From positions 1-50,926 of the forward strand of contig SUWG01000019.1 of assembly GCA_015061625.1 (NCBI GenBank): 50,926 nucleotides of DNA, in the 5' to 3' direction. Shown here piece by piece: positions 35,014 through 42,943 of this stretch. The notes under the pieces are model-generated. The model searched no databases. It was not told the DNA's origin and saw only the letters and a program-made list of their open reading frames with translations. The DNA comes from Lentisphaerota bacterium. GTDB lineage: Bacteria > Verrucomicrobiota > Lentisphaeria > Victivallales > Victivallaceae. The stretch's first letter is position 1; each line of letters starts with the position of its first letter. Position numbers and translations under genes: made by a program.

Positions 35014-35616
35014 ATGAAACAGAAATATAACATCATCCGCAGTTCCTGCGTTCCCATGAACCGGGAAAACATCGACACCGACCAGATCATACCGGCACGC
35101 TTTTTGAAAAGTGTCAGCCGGGATGAGAAGTTCTTCGGCGAACACCTCTTTCACGATCAGCGGTACAACGCCGATGGCACCCCGAATCAGGATTTTGTAC
35201 TTAATGACCCTGAATATTCCGGAAAAATCCTGGTGGCAGGCAAAAACTTCGGCTGCGGTTCCAGTAGAGAACACGCCGCCTGGGCGATTGCCGGTTACGG
35301 ATTTTGCGCAGTGATCTCCAGCAGTTTTGCCGATATCCATAAGCAGAACGAATTGAATAACTTTGTGATTCCGGTAACGGTCAGTGAGGCGTTTCTGGCG
35401 GAACTTTTCAAAAATATTGAAAACGATCCCGGTGTTGAAGTGGAAATCGATCTGCCCGAAGCGACCGTGGAAATCTGCGGCACCAAATTCAAAGAGAGTT
35501 TCCCCATCAGCAAGTTCAAAAAATATTGCCTTGCCAATGGCTTGGATGATATCGACTTTTTACTGAAAAATCAAGATAAAACCGAAGTTTGGGAATCAAA
35601 AAATCAGGAGTTGTGA
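35014..35616 (+). CDS. leuD: 3-isopropylmalate dehydratase small subunit
   Basis: The 200-residue swivel-domain partner of LeuC. DTDQIIPARFLKSV near the start and FGCGSSREHAAWAIAGYGF are the family blocks. It starts 3 bp after leuC and ends 3 bp before leuB, so the genes are tightly coupled. Confidence 0.95.
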   Translation: MKQKYNIIRSSCVPMNRENIDTDQIIPARFLKSVSRDEKFFGEHLFHDQRYNADGTPNQDFVLNDPEYSGKILVAGKNFGCGSSREHAAWAIAGYGFCAVISSSFADIHKQNELNNFVIPVTVSEAFLAELFKNIENDPGVEVEIDLPEATVEICGTKFKESFPISKFKKYCLANGLDDIDFLLKNQDKTEVWESKNQEL

Positions 35617-35619
35617 AAA

Positions 35620-36693
35620 ATGAATTTCAATATTGCAGTTTTGCCCGGTGACGGAATCGGGCCGGAAATTTCCCGGCAGGGCGTGGCGGTAATGAAAGCC
35701 GTATGTCAGGTTTTCGGGCACAGTGTAAAATTTACCGATGCTCCGGTGGGAGCGGCGGCGATCGACGCCCTCGGTGATCCATTCCCGCCGGAAACTGAAA
35801 AGTTGTGTCTGGCTTCCGATGCCATACTTTTTTCGGCAGTCGGCGACCCGAAATATGACCTTGATCCGAATGCCATGATCCGTCCGGAGCAAGGCTTGCT
35901 GGCTATGCGGAAAAAGTTGGGGCTTTTCGCCAATATCCGCCCGGTTCAAACCTTTGCCCCTTTGCTCCATCAATCGCCGTTGCGGCCGGAACTGGTTGCC
36001 GATGCTGATTTTATCTGCATAAGAGAATTGACCGGCGGGATGTACTTCGGAGACAAGGTGGAAACTGATGAATTCGCCAGCGATGTCAATGCTTACAGCA
36101 AAGGCGAGGTCGTCAGGATTTTGAGAACTGCCTTTGAATACGCCCGCAAACGGCGTAAATTCCTGACTGTGGTGGATAAAGCCAATGTCCTTGCCACCGG
36201 CAGATTATGGCGCAAAACCGCACAGGAAATGAGTGCGGATTACCCTGATGTGACCGTTGAATATATGTATGTTGACAATGCCGCCATGCGGATGATCCGG
36301 GAACCGGCGCACTTTGACGTGATGGTGACCGAAAACACTTTTGGCGACATATTGACCGATGAGGGATCGGTCATCAGCGGTTCTCTGGGGTTGCTGCCCT
36401 CGGCTTCACTGGGCGAAAAAACGCCGCTGTTTGAACCGATACACGGTTCATTCCCGCAAGCCAAAGGCAAAAACATCGCCAATCCGCTGGCGCAGATTTT
36501 ATCCGTGGCAATGCTCTTTGAGCATTTCGATTGTCCGGATGAGGGAAATCTTATCCGGCAGGCGGTAAATGCTTCATTGCAAGCCGATATCCGCACTGCC
36601 GATATTCAAACTCCGGGGATCACGCCCTGTTCAACCACTCAAGTCGGAGAGTGGATCGTCAATTATATACAAAAATACGGTTCTGCCTTTTAA
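35620..36693 (+). CDS. leuB: 3-isopropylmalate dehydrogenase
   Basis: NAD-dependent oxidative decarboxylase of the leucine path. [12 protein letters not shown] at the start, [24 protein letters not shown] and [18 protein letters not shown] near 290 mark the isopropylmalate branch. At 357 residues it has normal length. Last gene of leuACDB with a strong terminator just after it. Confidence 0.95.
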   Translation: MNFNIAVLPGDGIGPEISRQGVAVMKAVCQVFGHSVKFTDAPVGAAAIDALGDPFPPETEKLCLASDAILFSAVGDPKYDLDPNAMIRPEQGLLAMRKKLGLFANIRPVQTFAPLLHQSPLRPELVADADFICIRELTGGMYFGDKVETDEFASDVNAYSKGEVVRILRTAFEYARKRRKFLTVVDKANVLATGRLWRKTAQEMSADYPDVTVEYMYVDNAAMRMIREPAHFDVMVTENTFGDILTDEGSVISGSLGLLPSASLGEKTPLFEPIHGSFPQAKGKNIANPLAQILSVAMLFEHFDCPDEGNLIRQAVNASLQADIRTADIQTPGITPCSTTQVGEWIVNYIQKYGSAF

Positions 36694-36716
36694 CTTTCAA
36701 TAACCTGGTATAAAAA

Positions 36717-36766
36717 TGGGGGTTGCCCGCCTTGTTTCAAGATGGGCAATGCCCCCTTTTTATTTT
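36717..36766 (+). terminator. leu operon terminator
   Basis: Stem GGGGGTTGCCC / GGGCAATGCCCCC with a T-run (CTTTTTATTTTT) after it, 24 bases past the leuB stop. Confidence 0.82.
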
Positions 36767-36769
36767 TGA

Positions 36770-37180
36770 CCGGTGAAAATAAATTATGACCGCAGAAAAT
36801 CGCTGGTGCGGGCTATTCCTCTTTTTGGCCAAATATCAGATTTTGGAATTTGTAAAAAACAACACCTTCCGTCCCCCTCTCCCTCCGACAACTGCGGAAT
36901 GATCCATATTCCTATATCTCCGCAATGCGGGATATGTGTGGAGCAGAAATTTTCACTGACGACACTACGGGATAACACGCTTTTGTTGCTTTTTCAAGTC
37001 AGCCAATATAACCTTTTTCTTATCCGATATTATCCATTATTTTACGCTGTTTACTGAAAACGGGTGTCTGTTCTTCGGGGTTTTCCTGCCAATGCCGCAA
37101 TTCGCATCGTATTTATATTGACCGATCCATCGCCGATACACTTACCTTTTTATCAGTACTCTTTCAGTGCAGAACTGAAT
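36770..37180. other. intergenic region with direct repeat copy 1
   Basis: No supported gene. It holds a 103-bp direct repeat at 36,920-37,022 that recurs at 41,254-41,356. The remainder looks anonymous. Confidence 0.55.
36920..37022. repeat. 103-bp direct repeat, copy 1
   Basis: Near-identical to 41,254-41,356 at a constant offset of 4334 bp. The longest unbroken match runs from TGTGGAGCAGAAATTTTCAC through ACACTACGGGATAACACGC to AAGTCAGCCAATATAAC. Only two or three mismatches are seen, so the copies are recent or kept alike by conversion. Confidence 0.85.
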
Positions 37181-37213
37181 AAAAACGGCGGCACTCCGAT
37201 AAGTATGCCGCCG
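37181..37213 (-). terminator. terminator of the transketolase/dehydrogenase operon
   Basis: Minus-strand stem CGGCGGCA / TGCCGCCG (37,186-37,193 and 37,206-37,213) followed by TTTTTATTC, 22 bases past the stop of the dehydrogenase. Confidence 0.78.
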
Positions 37214-37234
37214 TCTGCAAAAACATTCCCCGGT

Positions 37235-38029
37235 CTACCTGGCTTTCGCCAGATCACCGTTAATGGTGATGCCGCCGTCTGCGGCAATAATCGTCCCGTT
37301 GAGATAGCTGGAAGCATCCGAAGCCAGAAAAAGTGCCAGTTGAGCAACTTCTTCCGGCATACCCCAGCGGCGCAGCGGAGTACGGACTTTGATAAAGTAA
37401 TCCGGATCAAAGAAATCATCATCCGGATTGGATTCCTTTACCATTGCAGTAGCGATCGCCGCCGGAGCGATGCAATTGACCCGGATACCGTATTTGCCGT
37501 ATTCTGACGCCAGAGAACGGGTCAATGCCACCGTCGCCCCTTTGGCTGCCGTATAAGCATCACAGCGGGGAATACCCACGACTCCAGCACTGCTGGCAGT
37601 GTTGATGACAACTCCGGATTTCTGTTCCATCATTATCGTCAATGCCGCCCGGGAACAATAATAAATGCTGTCCAGATTGATTGCCAGCACTTTGTGCCAG
37701 ACCTCCGGAGTAATATCGGTGATAATACCGTCTTTGCCATTCCAATAGACCGATGCGTTGTTATAAAGCACATCCAGACGTCCGGATCGAGCTTTGATCA
37801 GGTCAAACGCTGCTGTCACGGATTCACCGCAGGAAACATCCGTGCGGATAAATTCAGCTTTGCCGCCGTCTTTGCAGATCTCATCAGCACATGCTTTGCC
37901 GGCATTTTCATCCAGCTCCAGAATGTACACTTTGGCACCTTCGGCGGCGAACAATTTGGCTCCGGCTTCTCCAATACCTCTGCCGGCACCGGTAATGGCA
38001 CATATTTTGTCAGTCAATTGACCACTCAT
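37235..38029 (-). CDS. short-chain dehydrogenase/reductase
   Basis: A 264-residue classical SDR: TGAGRGIG (13-20) for NAD(P), NNA (90-92), catalytic Ser146 in NTASS, Tyr159 and Lys163 in YTAAK. ILELDE after beta-2 has an acidic residue that favours NAD over NADP. It overlaps the end of the second transketolase gene by 4 bp and is the last gene of the operon. With a transketolase as partner it likely oxidises or reduces a sugar or polyol before the two-carbon transfer; the substrate is not deducible. Confidence 0.9.
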   Translation of the reverse strand: MSGQLTDKICAITGAGRGIGEAGAKLFAAEGAKVYILELDENAGKACADEICKDGGKAEFIRTDVSCGESVTAAFDLIKARSGRLDVLYNNASVYWNGKDGIITDITPEVWHKVLAINLDSIYYCSRAALTIMMEQKSGVVINTASSAGVVGIPRCDAYTAAKGATVALTRSLASEYGKYGIRVNCIAPAAIATAMVKESNPDDDFFDPDYFIKVRTPLRRWGMPEEVAQLALFLASDASSYLNGTIIAADGGITINGDLAKAR

Positions 38030-38955
38030 TTTTTGCTCATCTCCAAGATTTCATAAATAATCGCGTCTACCCCCAGACCGTATTGATCACGCAGATAGTC
38101 CTGACTGCCGATCTTGCTGACATTCACATCCGGCAGCCCCATGCGTTTGAACCGGCAGAACACGTTTGCATCTGCCAGCACTTCGGCAACAGCACTGCCG
38201 AAACCGCCGGACAACTGGTGTTCCTCCACTGTAATGATTTTTCCGGTTTCTGCGGCGGCACGGATGATCGCTTCACGGTCGATCGGCTTGATGCAGGGCA
38301 TACTGACCAGACGGCAATCAATACCGCGTCTTGCCGCTTCCTGTACCGCAAGTTTGGCATTATAACCGATGGTTCCGGTGAAAAACACGGTCAGATCTTT
38401 GCCCGGTTTCACTTCAATGGCTTTGCCGAATTCAAACTTGCCGACCGGACGGTTATGAATATCTTTTTCACCTTTATAACCGCAACGGTAATAGACCGGA
38501 CCGTGATACTCCATCATTGCCCGGGTCGCAGCCACTGCTTCCGGAATATCGCACGGAGCCAGACAAACCATATTGGGCAATGCCCGCATGATCGCCAGAT
38601 CCTCTGTGGAATGGTGGGAAATTCCCAGCGGACCATAGGCAAGACCGCCGCCGATAATAACGATTTTTACATCGGCGTTATGATAGCAGACATCATTGCG
38701 GATCTGCTCCAGACAACGCAAGGTCGGGAAATTTGCGATCGAATATGTGATTGCCGTATTGCCGGACATGGCGACTCCGCAGGCGACACCGGTCATATTC
38801 TGTTCAGCCACACCGCAATTGATGAAACGATCAGGATATGCCTCGGCAAAAGGTTCTATCTCTCCGTAACCGATGTCAGCGAGGATCATAAATACATTGT
38901 TACGTTCAGCCGCGATTTGCAGCAGTTCTTTGTTGAATGCCTTTCTCATGCTCAA
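38026..38955 (-). CDS. split transketolase, C-terminal subunit
   Basis: The 309-residue protein corresponds to the pyrimidine-binding and C-terminal domains of transketolase: ADIGYGEIEPFAEAYPDRFINCGVAEQNM carries the catalytic Glu region, with GISHHSTEDLAIMRALPNM and later EEHQLSGGFGSAVAEVLAD. It overlaps the N-terminal subunit gene and the SDR gene by 4 bp each. Split transketolases act as A2B2 enzymes in many bacteria and archaea, often in sugar catabolism rather than the central pentose path. Which ketose is used is unknown. Confidence 0.9.
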   Translation of the reverse strand: MSMRKAFNKELLQIAAERNNVFMILADIGYGEIEPFAEAYPDRFINCGVAEQNMTGVACGVAMSGNTAITYSIANFPTLRCLEQIRNDVCYHNADVKIVIIGGGLAYGPLGISHHSTEDLAIMRALPNMVCLAPCDIPEAVAATRAMMEYHGPVYYRCGYKGEKDIHNRPVGKFEFGKAIEVKPGKDLTVFFTGTIGYNAKLAVQEAARRGIDCRLVSMPCIKPIDREAIIRAAAETGKIITVEEHQLSGGFGSAVAEVLADANVFCRFKRMGLPDVNVSKIGSQDYLRDQYGLGVDAIIYEILEMSKK

Positions 38956-39767
38956 TACTCCATATTTTCAATATCTTGTTTCCCGCGTTCATAAAGTTCC
39001 GGAGTAATACCGCCGTAGTGCCAGCGGTAATCATTTTCAGCATAGGAAACGCCCTTACCTTTAACTGTACGGCAGATTATCGCAGTGGGTTTGCCATCCT
39101 GCAGCGGCAGTTTTGCAAATGCTTTTTTCAAAGCAGCATGATCGTGACCGTCTACAGTCAATGCTGACCAGCCGAAGTTCTCCAGTTTTACATCGAGTTT
39201 TTCAAGATCAATAATATCTTCAGATGCACCCAAAGCCTGCAAACGATTGTAATCCACGATCATGGTCAGATTATCATAACGGTGCTGACCGGCAAGCATG
39301 ACCGCTTCCCAGCTGGAACCCTCATTGAGATCGCCGTCGGAAACCATGCACAATATCCGGTATCCGGCTTTACTCTGTTTCGCAGCCATTGCCATGCCGC
39401 AGGCAACCGGTAAACCGTGACCGAGACTGCCGGTGGAAAATTCCACACCGTCAATATGATGGGAAATATGGCCGGAAAGTTTTCCGGCATCTTTATAATA
39501 AGTATCCAGATACTCTTTCGGGAAAAAACCTTTTTCCGCCAGAGTGGCAAACAATGCCGCACCGCCATGACCTTTGCTGTAGATCAAACGGTCACGGTCG
39601 GCTTTTTCCGGAGCCGCCGGATCAACATTGAGTACCCCGCTGTAAAGCACCGCCAGTATATCAGCCGCAGACAGCATACTGCCGATATGGCCGCTTTCAC
39701 CGCGATAGACCATCCGCAAACAATGCAGACGTACCTGACGCGCCAACACTTCTGATTCTTTGTTCAT
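38952..39767 (-). CDS. split transketolase, N-terminal (ThDP) subunit
   Basis: ATG 39,767 has GGAGGG as ribosome site and gives 271 residues. GHIGSMLSAADILAVLY, SKGHGGAALFATLAE and the ThDP motif SDGDLNEGSSWEAV ending in DYN mark the N-terminal transketolase half. GSLGHGLPVACGMA supplies the remaining active-site histidine. First gene of a three-gene operon transcribed away from the ROK regulator. The shared divergent region with an AT-rich palindrome suggests control by that regulator. Confidence 0.9.
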   Translation of the reverse strand: MNKESEVLARQVRLHCLRMVYRGESGHIGSMLSAADILAVLYSGVLNVDPAAPEKADRDRLIYSKGHGGAALFATLAEKGFFPKEYLDTYYKDAGKLSGHISHHIDGVEFSTGSLGHGLPVACGMAMAAKQSKAGYRILCMVSDGDLNEGSSWEAVMLAGQHRYDNLTMIVDYNRLQALGASEDIIDLEKLDVKLENFGWSALTVDGHDHAALKKAFAKLPLQDGKPTAIICRTVKGKGVSYAENDYRWHYGGITPELYERGKQDIENMEY

Positions 39768-39811
39768 TTCACAATCCCTCCGGAAAAACTGTGCCAAATA
39801 ATTAATTTCAG

Positions 39812-39856
39812 TTAGCAACTAAATATTAATTTAGCTCTGCCTTGTATCGATTTCAA
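39812..39856 (-). promoter_or_regulatory. transketolase operon promoter and palindromic operator
   Basis: Minus-strand TTGAAA (39,851-39,856) and TAAATT (39,828-39,833) with 17 bp spacing. Just past the -10 lies TTAGCAACTAA (39,812-39,822), a TTAG-N3-CTAA palindrome, followed by an ATTTAG half-site. This is a plausible ROK operator. Confidence 0.65.
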
Positions 39857-39876
39857 GTGCTTTCAGCCGTTTTAAT

Positions 39877-39904
39877 TTGATTTTTTTTGAAAAAATGCTA
39901 TATT
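39877..39904 (+). promoter_or_regulatory. ROK regulator promoter
   Basis: TTGATT (39,877-39,882), 16 bp, TATATT (39,899-39,904) with an extended -10 TGC. About 34 bases before the ROK start. Confidence 0.6.
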
Positions 39905-39937
39905 TATCCGGATATATAAAGTTATAGAAAAAGAAAA

Positions 39938-41062
39938 ATGAGCGTACTGAAACTTACCGATATCAAACAACGCAACCAATCTGCGGTTTTGCGGTTGTTC
40001 TGCGAACATGACGGGTTATCGCGCCGGGAAATCGCGGCATTGACCGAATGCGACCATGCGACCGTGACCCGTGCAGTAAAAAGTCTGCTTGATTCCCGCA
40101 TGCTTATTCCGGACGGCAAATGTGAAATATCTCACGGCAGACCCCGGGAAATGCTCCGGCTGCATCCAGATGCTCCGGTGGGGATCGGCATTGAACTGCA
40201 TCCGCAGGCGGTTTCCGGAGTGGTCATTGATCTGCGTGGCAATGTCACCGGCAATATCCATATCTCCTGGCAGGACGGGATCAAAAATTTTCAGAATGCC
40301 CTGCTTCGCTGTATAAATGATTTGCAGCAGTTGGCAGGCAAAAATATTTTCGGCTGGGCATTTGCCGCTATCGGCACTTTGAGTGCCGGCGGGGCGATCA
40401 TCCGTGATTGTGCAAACTGTCCAGCACTCAACGGGTTTGATCTGCAAAAGTTCTGGGAGGACAATTTCACCATGCCGCTGCCGGTATTCACTGACCGGAT
40501 GCTGGCTGAAATGCACTGGTTTCTCTCCCATGAACCGGAATTACGCCGCAATGTGACTCTTTTGGTACATGCCGGCTCCGGTATCGGTATGGCAATGGCA
40601 CATAACGGACAGATCATCAATATGAACCGCCGTCACGGCGGCGAACTCGGTCACAATACTGTTGTCCCGGACGGCCGACTATGCCGCTGTGGCAGACAGG
40701 GCTGTCTTGAGGCATACGCTTCAGCTGCAGTACTTATGGAACGGGGAAAATGCCGGACACTGACCGGTTTGCTCAACACTCCCGACGGCAAACAAGCCGC
40801 CGGACAGGCAGCTGTCATGTTGGCACATGCACTTGCCAATTTGAGCAACAATCTTTTGCCGGATCGACTGATCATCACCGGAAGTCTGCTTACTTTGGGA
40901 GAATCTTTCATTTCCGGATTTGAAAATACATTCCGGAAATATCTGCTTGATGCTGCCGCCGGAAAGTTGCAATTGACCTTCCGGCCCGGTATTGCTGATG
41001 CCGCCGCTGGAGCAGCATTGCTGGTGCGGGAAGATTTTTTGCAAACGCTCTGTTACCGATAA
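39938..41062 (+). CDS. ROK-family transcriptional regulator
   Basis: The 374-residue protein has a MarR-like winged HTH at the N-terminus (SRREIAALTECDHATVTRAV) and a ROK sugar-kinase-like domain with GGELGHNTV (His239) and the zinc cluster CRCGRQGCLE (Cys249, Cys251, Cys256). The phosphate-binding DxGxT of true ROK kinases is degraded to IGIELHPQ, so it is a sensor and not a kinase. It is divergent from the split transketolase operon and probably represses it until its sugar ligand binds. AAAAAG-type sequence gives a weak ribosome site. Confidence 0.9.
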   Translation: MSVLKLTDIKQRNQSAVLRLFCEHDGLSRREIAALTECDHATVTRAVKSLLDSRMLIPDGKCEISHGRPREMLRLHPDAPVGIGIELHPQAVSGVVIDLRGNVTGNIHISWQDGIKNFQNALLRCINDLQQLAGKNIFGWAFAAIGTLSAGGAIIRDCANCPALNGFDLQKFWEDNFTMPLPVFTDRMLAEMHWFLSHEPELRRNVTLLVHAGSGIGMAMAHNGQIINMNRRHGGELGHNTVVPDGRLCRCGRQGCLEAYASAAVLMERGKCRTLTGLLNTPDGKQAAGQAAVMLAHALANLSNNLLPDRLIITGSLLTLGESFISGFENTFRKYLLDAAAGKLQLTFRPGIADAAAGAALLVREDFLQTLCYR

Positions 41063-41427
41063 GCCCGGCAAATTTTTCGCCAAACGGCGGCAAGAAATAC
41101 CGGGTGCGGCAAGTCTTGATGAAAGGCAAGTCCCTCTTCCTTTGGAAAAGAGGGGAGAGGGCATAGAATTTCATCACATTGAGTCTACCGGATCAATATG
41201 CCATAAAGCTATGATAATCTGCTACTTGCAGTGCAGAGGTTGCGGCCAATACTCCACATTGCGGGATATTTGTGGAGCAGAAATTTTCACTGACGACACT
41301 ACGGGATAACACGCTTTTGTTGCTTTTTCAAGTCAGCCAATATAACTTTTTTCTCTGTCCGTGTAATTACAGATTTTTGAGCAAAAAACTTGAATTATAG
41401 CTATCATGTTAAGAAAAGCCATATGTT
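41063..41427. other. intergenic region with direct repeat copy 2
   Basis: No gene. It holds the second 103-bp repeat (41,254-41,356), a CCTCTTCCTTTGGAAAAGAGG hairpin near 41,130 and a CATGTTAA motif near 41,406 that recurs before the Fic gene. Confidence 0.55.
41254..41356. repeat. 103-bp direct repeat, copy 2
   Basis: Matches 36,920-37,022 in the same orientation at an offset of 4334 bp. The pair brackets the SDR, split transketolase and ROK genes exactly. Confidence 0.85.
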
Positions 41428-42552
41428 TTATTTCCCATCGTCAGTTATAATTTCTGGTACATTTTTATCTACATCACATGGTATCTGTGAAAGAATATCG
41501 AAAAAGGACTTGTTGATGAAAAAAAGATGTTTACCCAGTTGCATTTTTTCCAAAATACCGCCTTCCGATAATTTATTCAAATAATTTGATGCCGTTTGTC
41601 TTGAAATTTTCAGTCTGTCCTGCAAATGCTGAATTCTGGTGTACGGGTAAAGAAAAAGTACATCGACCAGATCTTTGCTGTAAAATTGATAATTATTACG
41701 GATTTTTACTTTCATTTCACGCTGCGTCTGGACAATTTGCTGAACCGTACGAGTAGTCATTTGTGAAGTCACAATCACAGCATCCAGCATAAAAAGGATG
41801 AAACTTTCCCAATCCTCATTTTCCCTGACACGCTGCAATTTGCTGTAATACTCCCCTTTATGGCTGATAATATAACGGCTCAAATAAAGGATTGGAGCAT
41901 TGAGCAAATTTTTTAATACTAAATACAAAACATTGATGATTCTTCCAGTCCTCCCATTTCCGTCATAAAATGGGTGAATACTTTCAAATTGATAATGAAT
42001 TACAGCCATTTTGATTAAAGGATCTATATCGGGCCAAAATTGATCATCATTTATGATTTTCTCCAAATTATTCATCAAATGAATGATTTCTTCCGGATCT
42101 TGCGGTGGAGTATATACGATTTCGCCCGTCGCCGCATTTTTTAAGGTGGTTCCGGATTGCTTGCGCAGACCAGCATCATTTCGCTCCAAAATACGCTGAA
42201 TAGCACAAATATTATTAATTGTAAGCAATTCACCTTTCTGAAGAAAATGAAATCCCTCTGTCAACGCTTCTGCATAATATTTAACTTCTTTTGCTTGTTG
42301 AGATGTGGGTTCTTTTTCAAATAGTCCAACGCGGTATAATTCATCATGAGTGGTAATGATACTCTCAATTTCTGAACTGTCTTTTGCTTCCTGTAAACTC
42401 AGGGCATTTATTAAAACGTACTGGTTTGGAATCGTTAAAGCATAGCCTTTTAAAACAGCTAATTCCCGACTGGCCTCGTTAACTTTTTTTAAAATTACTT
42501 TTGATTCGAGATCAATTTTGGGCGGCAGACATGGTAAAATACATCCAAACAT
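41428..42552 (-). CDS. Fic-domain protein with C-terminal winged HTH
   Basis: ATG 42,552 has AAGGAT at 9 bases and gives 374 residues beginning MFGCILPCLPPKIDLE; an in-frame start 14 codons upstream lacks a ribosome site. The Fic motif is HPFYDGNGRTGR (His193), so AMP transfer is possible. SSEIES (59-64) is the inhibitory (S/T)xxxE helix of the self-restrained class II type. The last 80 residues form a winged HTH (ISRQTASNYLNKLSEGGILE). Fic-HTH proteins of this type are widespread; they may regulate their own gene or modify a target such as a topoisomerase. The gene is AT-rich against the backbone, a sign of transfer, and stands alone. Confidence 0.9.
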   Translation of the reverse strand: MFGCILPCLPPKIDLESKVILKKVNEASRELAVLKGYALTIPNQYVLINALSLQEAKDSSEIESIITTHDELYRVGLFEKEPTSQQAKEVKYYAEALTEGFHFLQKGELLTINNICAIQRILERNDAGLRKQSGTTLKNAATGEIVYTPPQDPEEIIHLMNNLEKIINDDQFWPDIDPLIKMAVIHYQFESIHPFYDGNGRTGRIINVLYLVLKNLLNAPILYLSRYIISHKGEYYSKLQRVRENEDWESFILFMLDAVIVTSQMTTRTVQQIVQTQREMKVKIRNNYQFYSKDLVDVLFLYPYTRIQHLQDRLKISRQTASNYLNKLSEGGILEKMQLGKHLFFINKSFFDILSQIPCDVDKNVPEIITDDGK

Positions 42553-42563
42553 TGCCTGTATCC

Positions 42564-42680
42564 TTATGTTAAAGGAAATTGAAATTTTGCACATTACACT
42601 GCTTTCATGTTAAAATAATCCATTTTTCTTAACATGACAAGTCCAATGTGTATAAAAAATCCGATTTTTTTAACATATGT
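42564..42680 (-). promoter_or_regulatory. fic upstream region with TTAACATG palindromes
   Basis: CATGTTAA (42,607-42,614) and TTAACATG (about 42,630-42,637) form a perfect inverted repeat of 8-bp arms. Further half-sites TATGTTAA and TTAACATA lie near 42,563 and 42,670, and another CATGTTAA lies past the gene near 41,406. They are likely operators for the gene's own HTH. Confidence 0.55.
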
Positions 42681-42713
42681 CTCCTTATTCTCTTAATTCA
42701 GCCTATTTTTCAG

Positions 42714-42775
42714 GCATAATACCCCGGACGGGATAGTCCCGTTCGGAAAAACATCAAGCAATGGAGGTATTATGC
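42714..42775 (+). repeat. 10-bp inverted repeat that hides a ribosome site and ATG
   Basis: GCATAATACC (42,714-42,723) and GGTATTATGC (42,766-42,775) are perfect complements 42 bases apart, with a smaller hairpin CGGGATAGTCCCG inside. The right arm contains part of the GGAGG ribosome site and the ATG of the 30-codon ORF. Confidence 0.6.
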
Positions 42776-42864
42776 AAGATTACCCGAAAGAGTCCGGCAC
42801 TTCGATGCGGCGGCGGATGCTTATACCGACAGAACCGAATAATCGGTCGGTATTTCACATTTGA
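42772..42864 (+). CDS. possible 30-residue ORF in a structured leader
   Basis: GGAGG at 42,763-42,767 precedes ATG 42,772. The frame MQDYPKESGTSMRRRMLIPT continues ten residues to TGA. It is basic in the middle and not hydrophobic. No homologue is recognised and no clear promoter is seen. The region may instead be a repeat element or the remnant of a gene start, so coding is uncertain. Confidence 0.3.
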   Translation: MQDYPKESGTSMRRRMLIPTEPNNRSVFHI

Positions 42865-42877
42865 AATATATGCCGCA

Positions 42878-42925
42878 TTAAAATCGGGGGAAGACAGCCT
42901 CTTTCAAAAAGGTTGTCTTCCCCCG
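42878..42925 (-). terminator. terminator of the mannoside operon
   Basis: A 12-bp stem CGGGGGAAGACA / TGTCTTCCCCCG (42,885-42,896 and 42,914-42,925) with an ATTTTAAT tail on the minus strand, 19 bases after the GH38 stop. Confidence 0.78.
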
Positions 42926-42943
42926 CAACTCATTTTGTTTTAT

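Noticed and set aside
37235..39767. Apulose-4-phosphate transketolase pathway
   Set aside because: Split transketolases occur there, but no apulose kinase or apiose genes are present, so the specific name is not supported.
36920..41356. Composite transposon bounded by IS copies
   Set aside because: The 103-bp repeats are too short for insertion sequences and no transposase lies in or near them.
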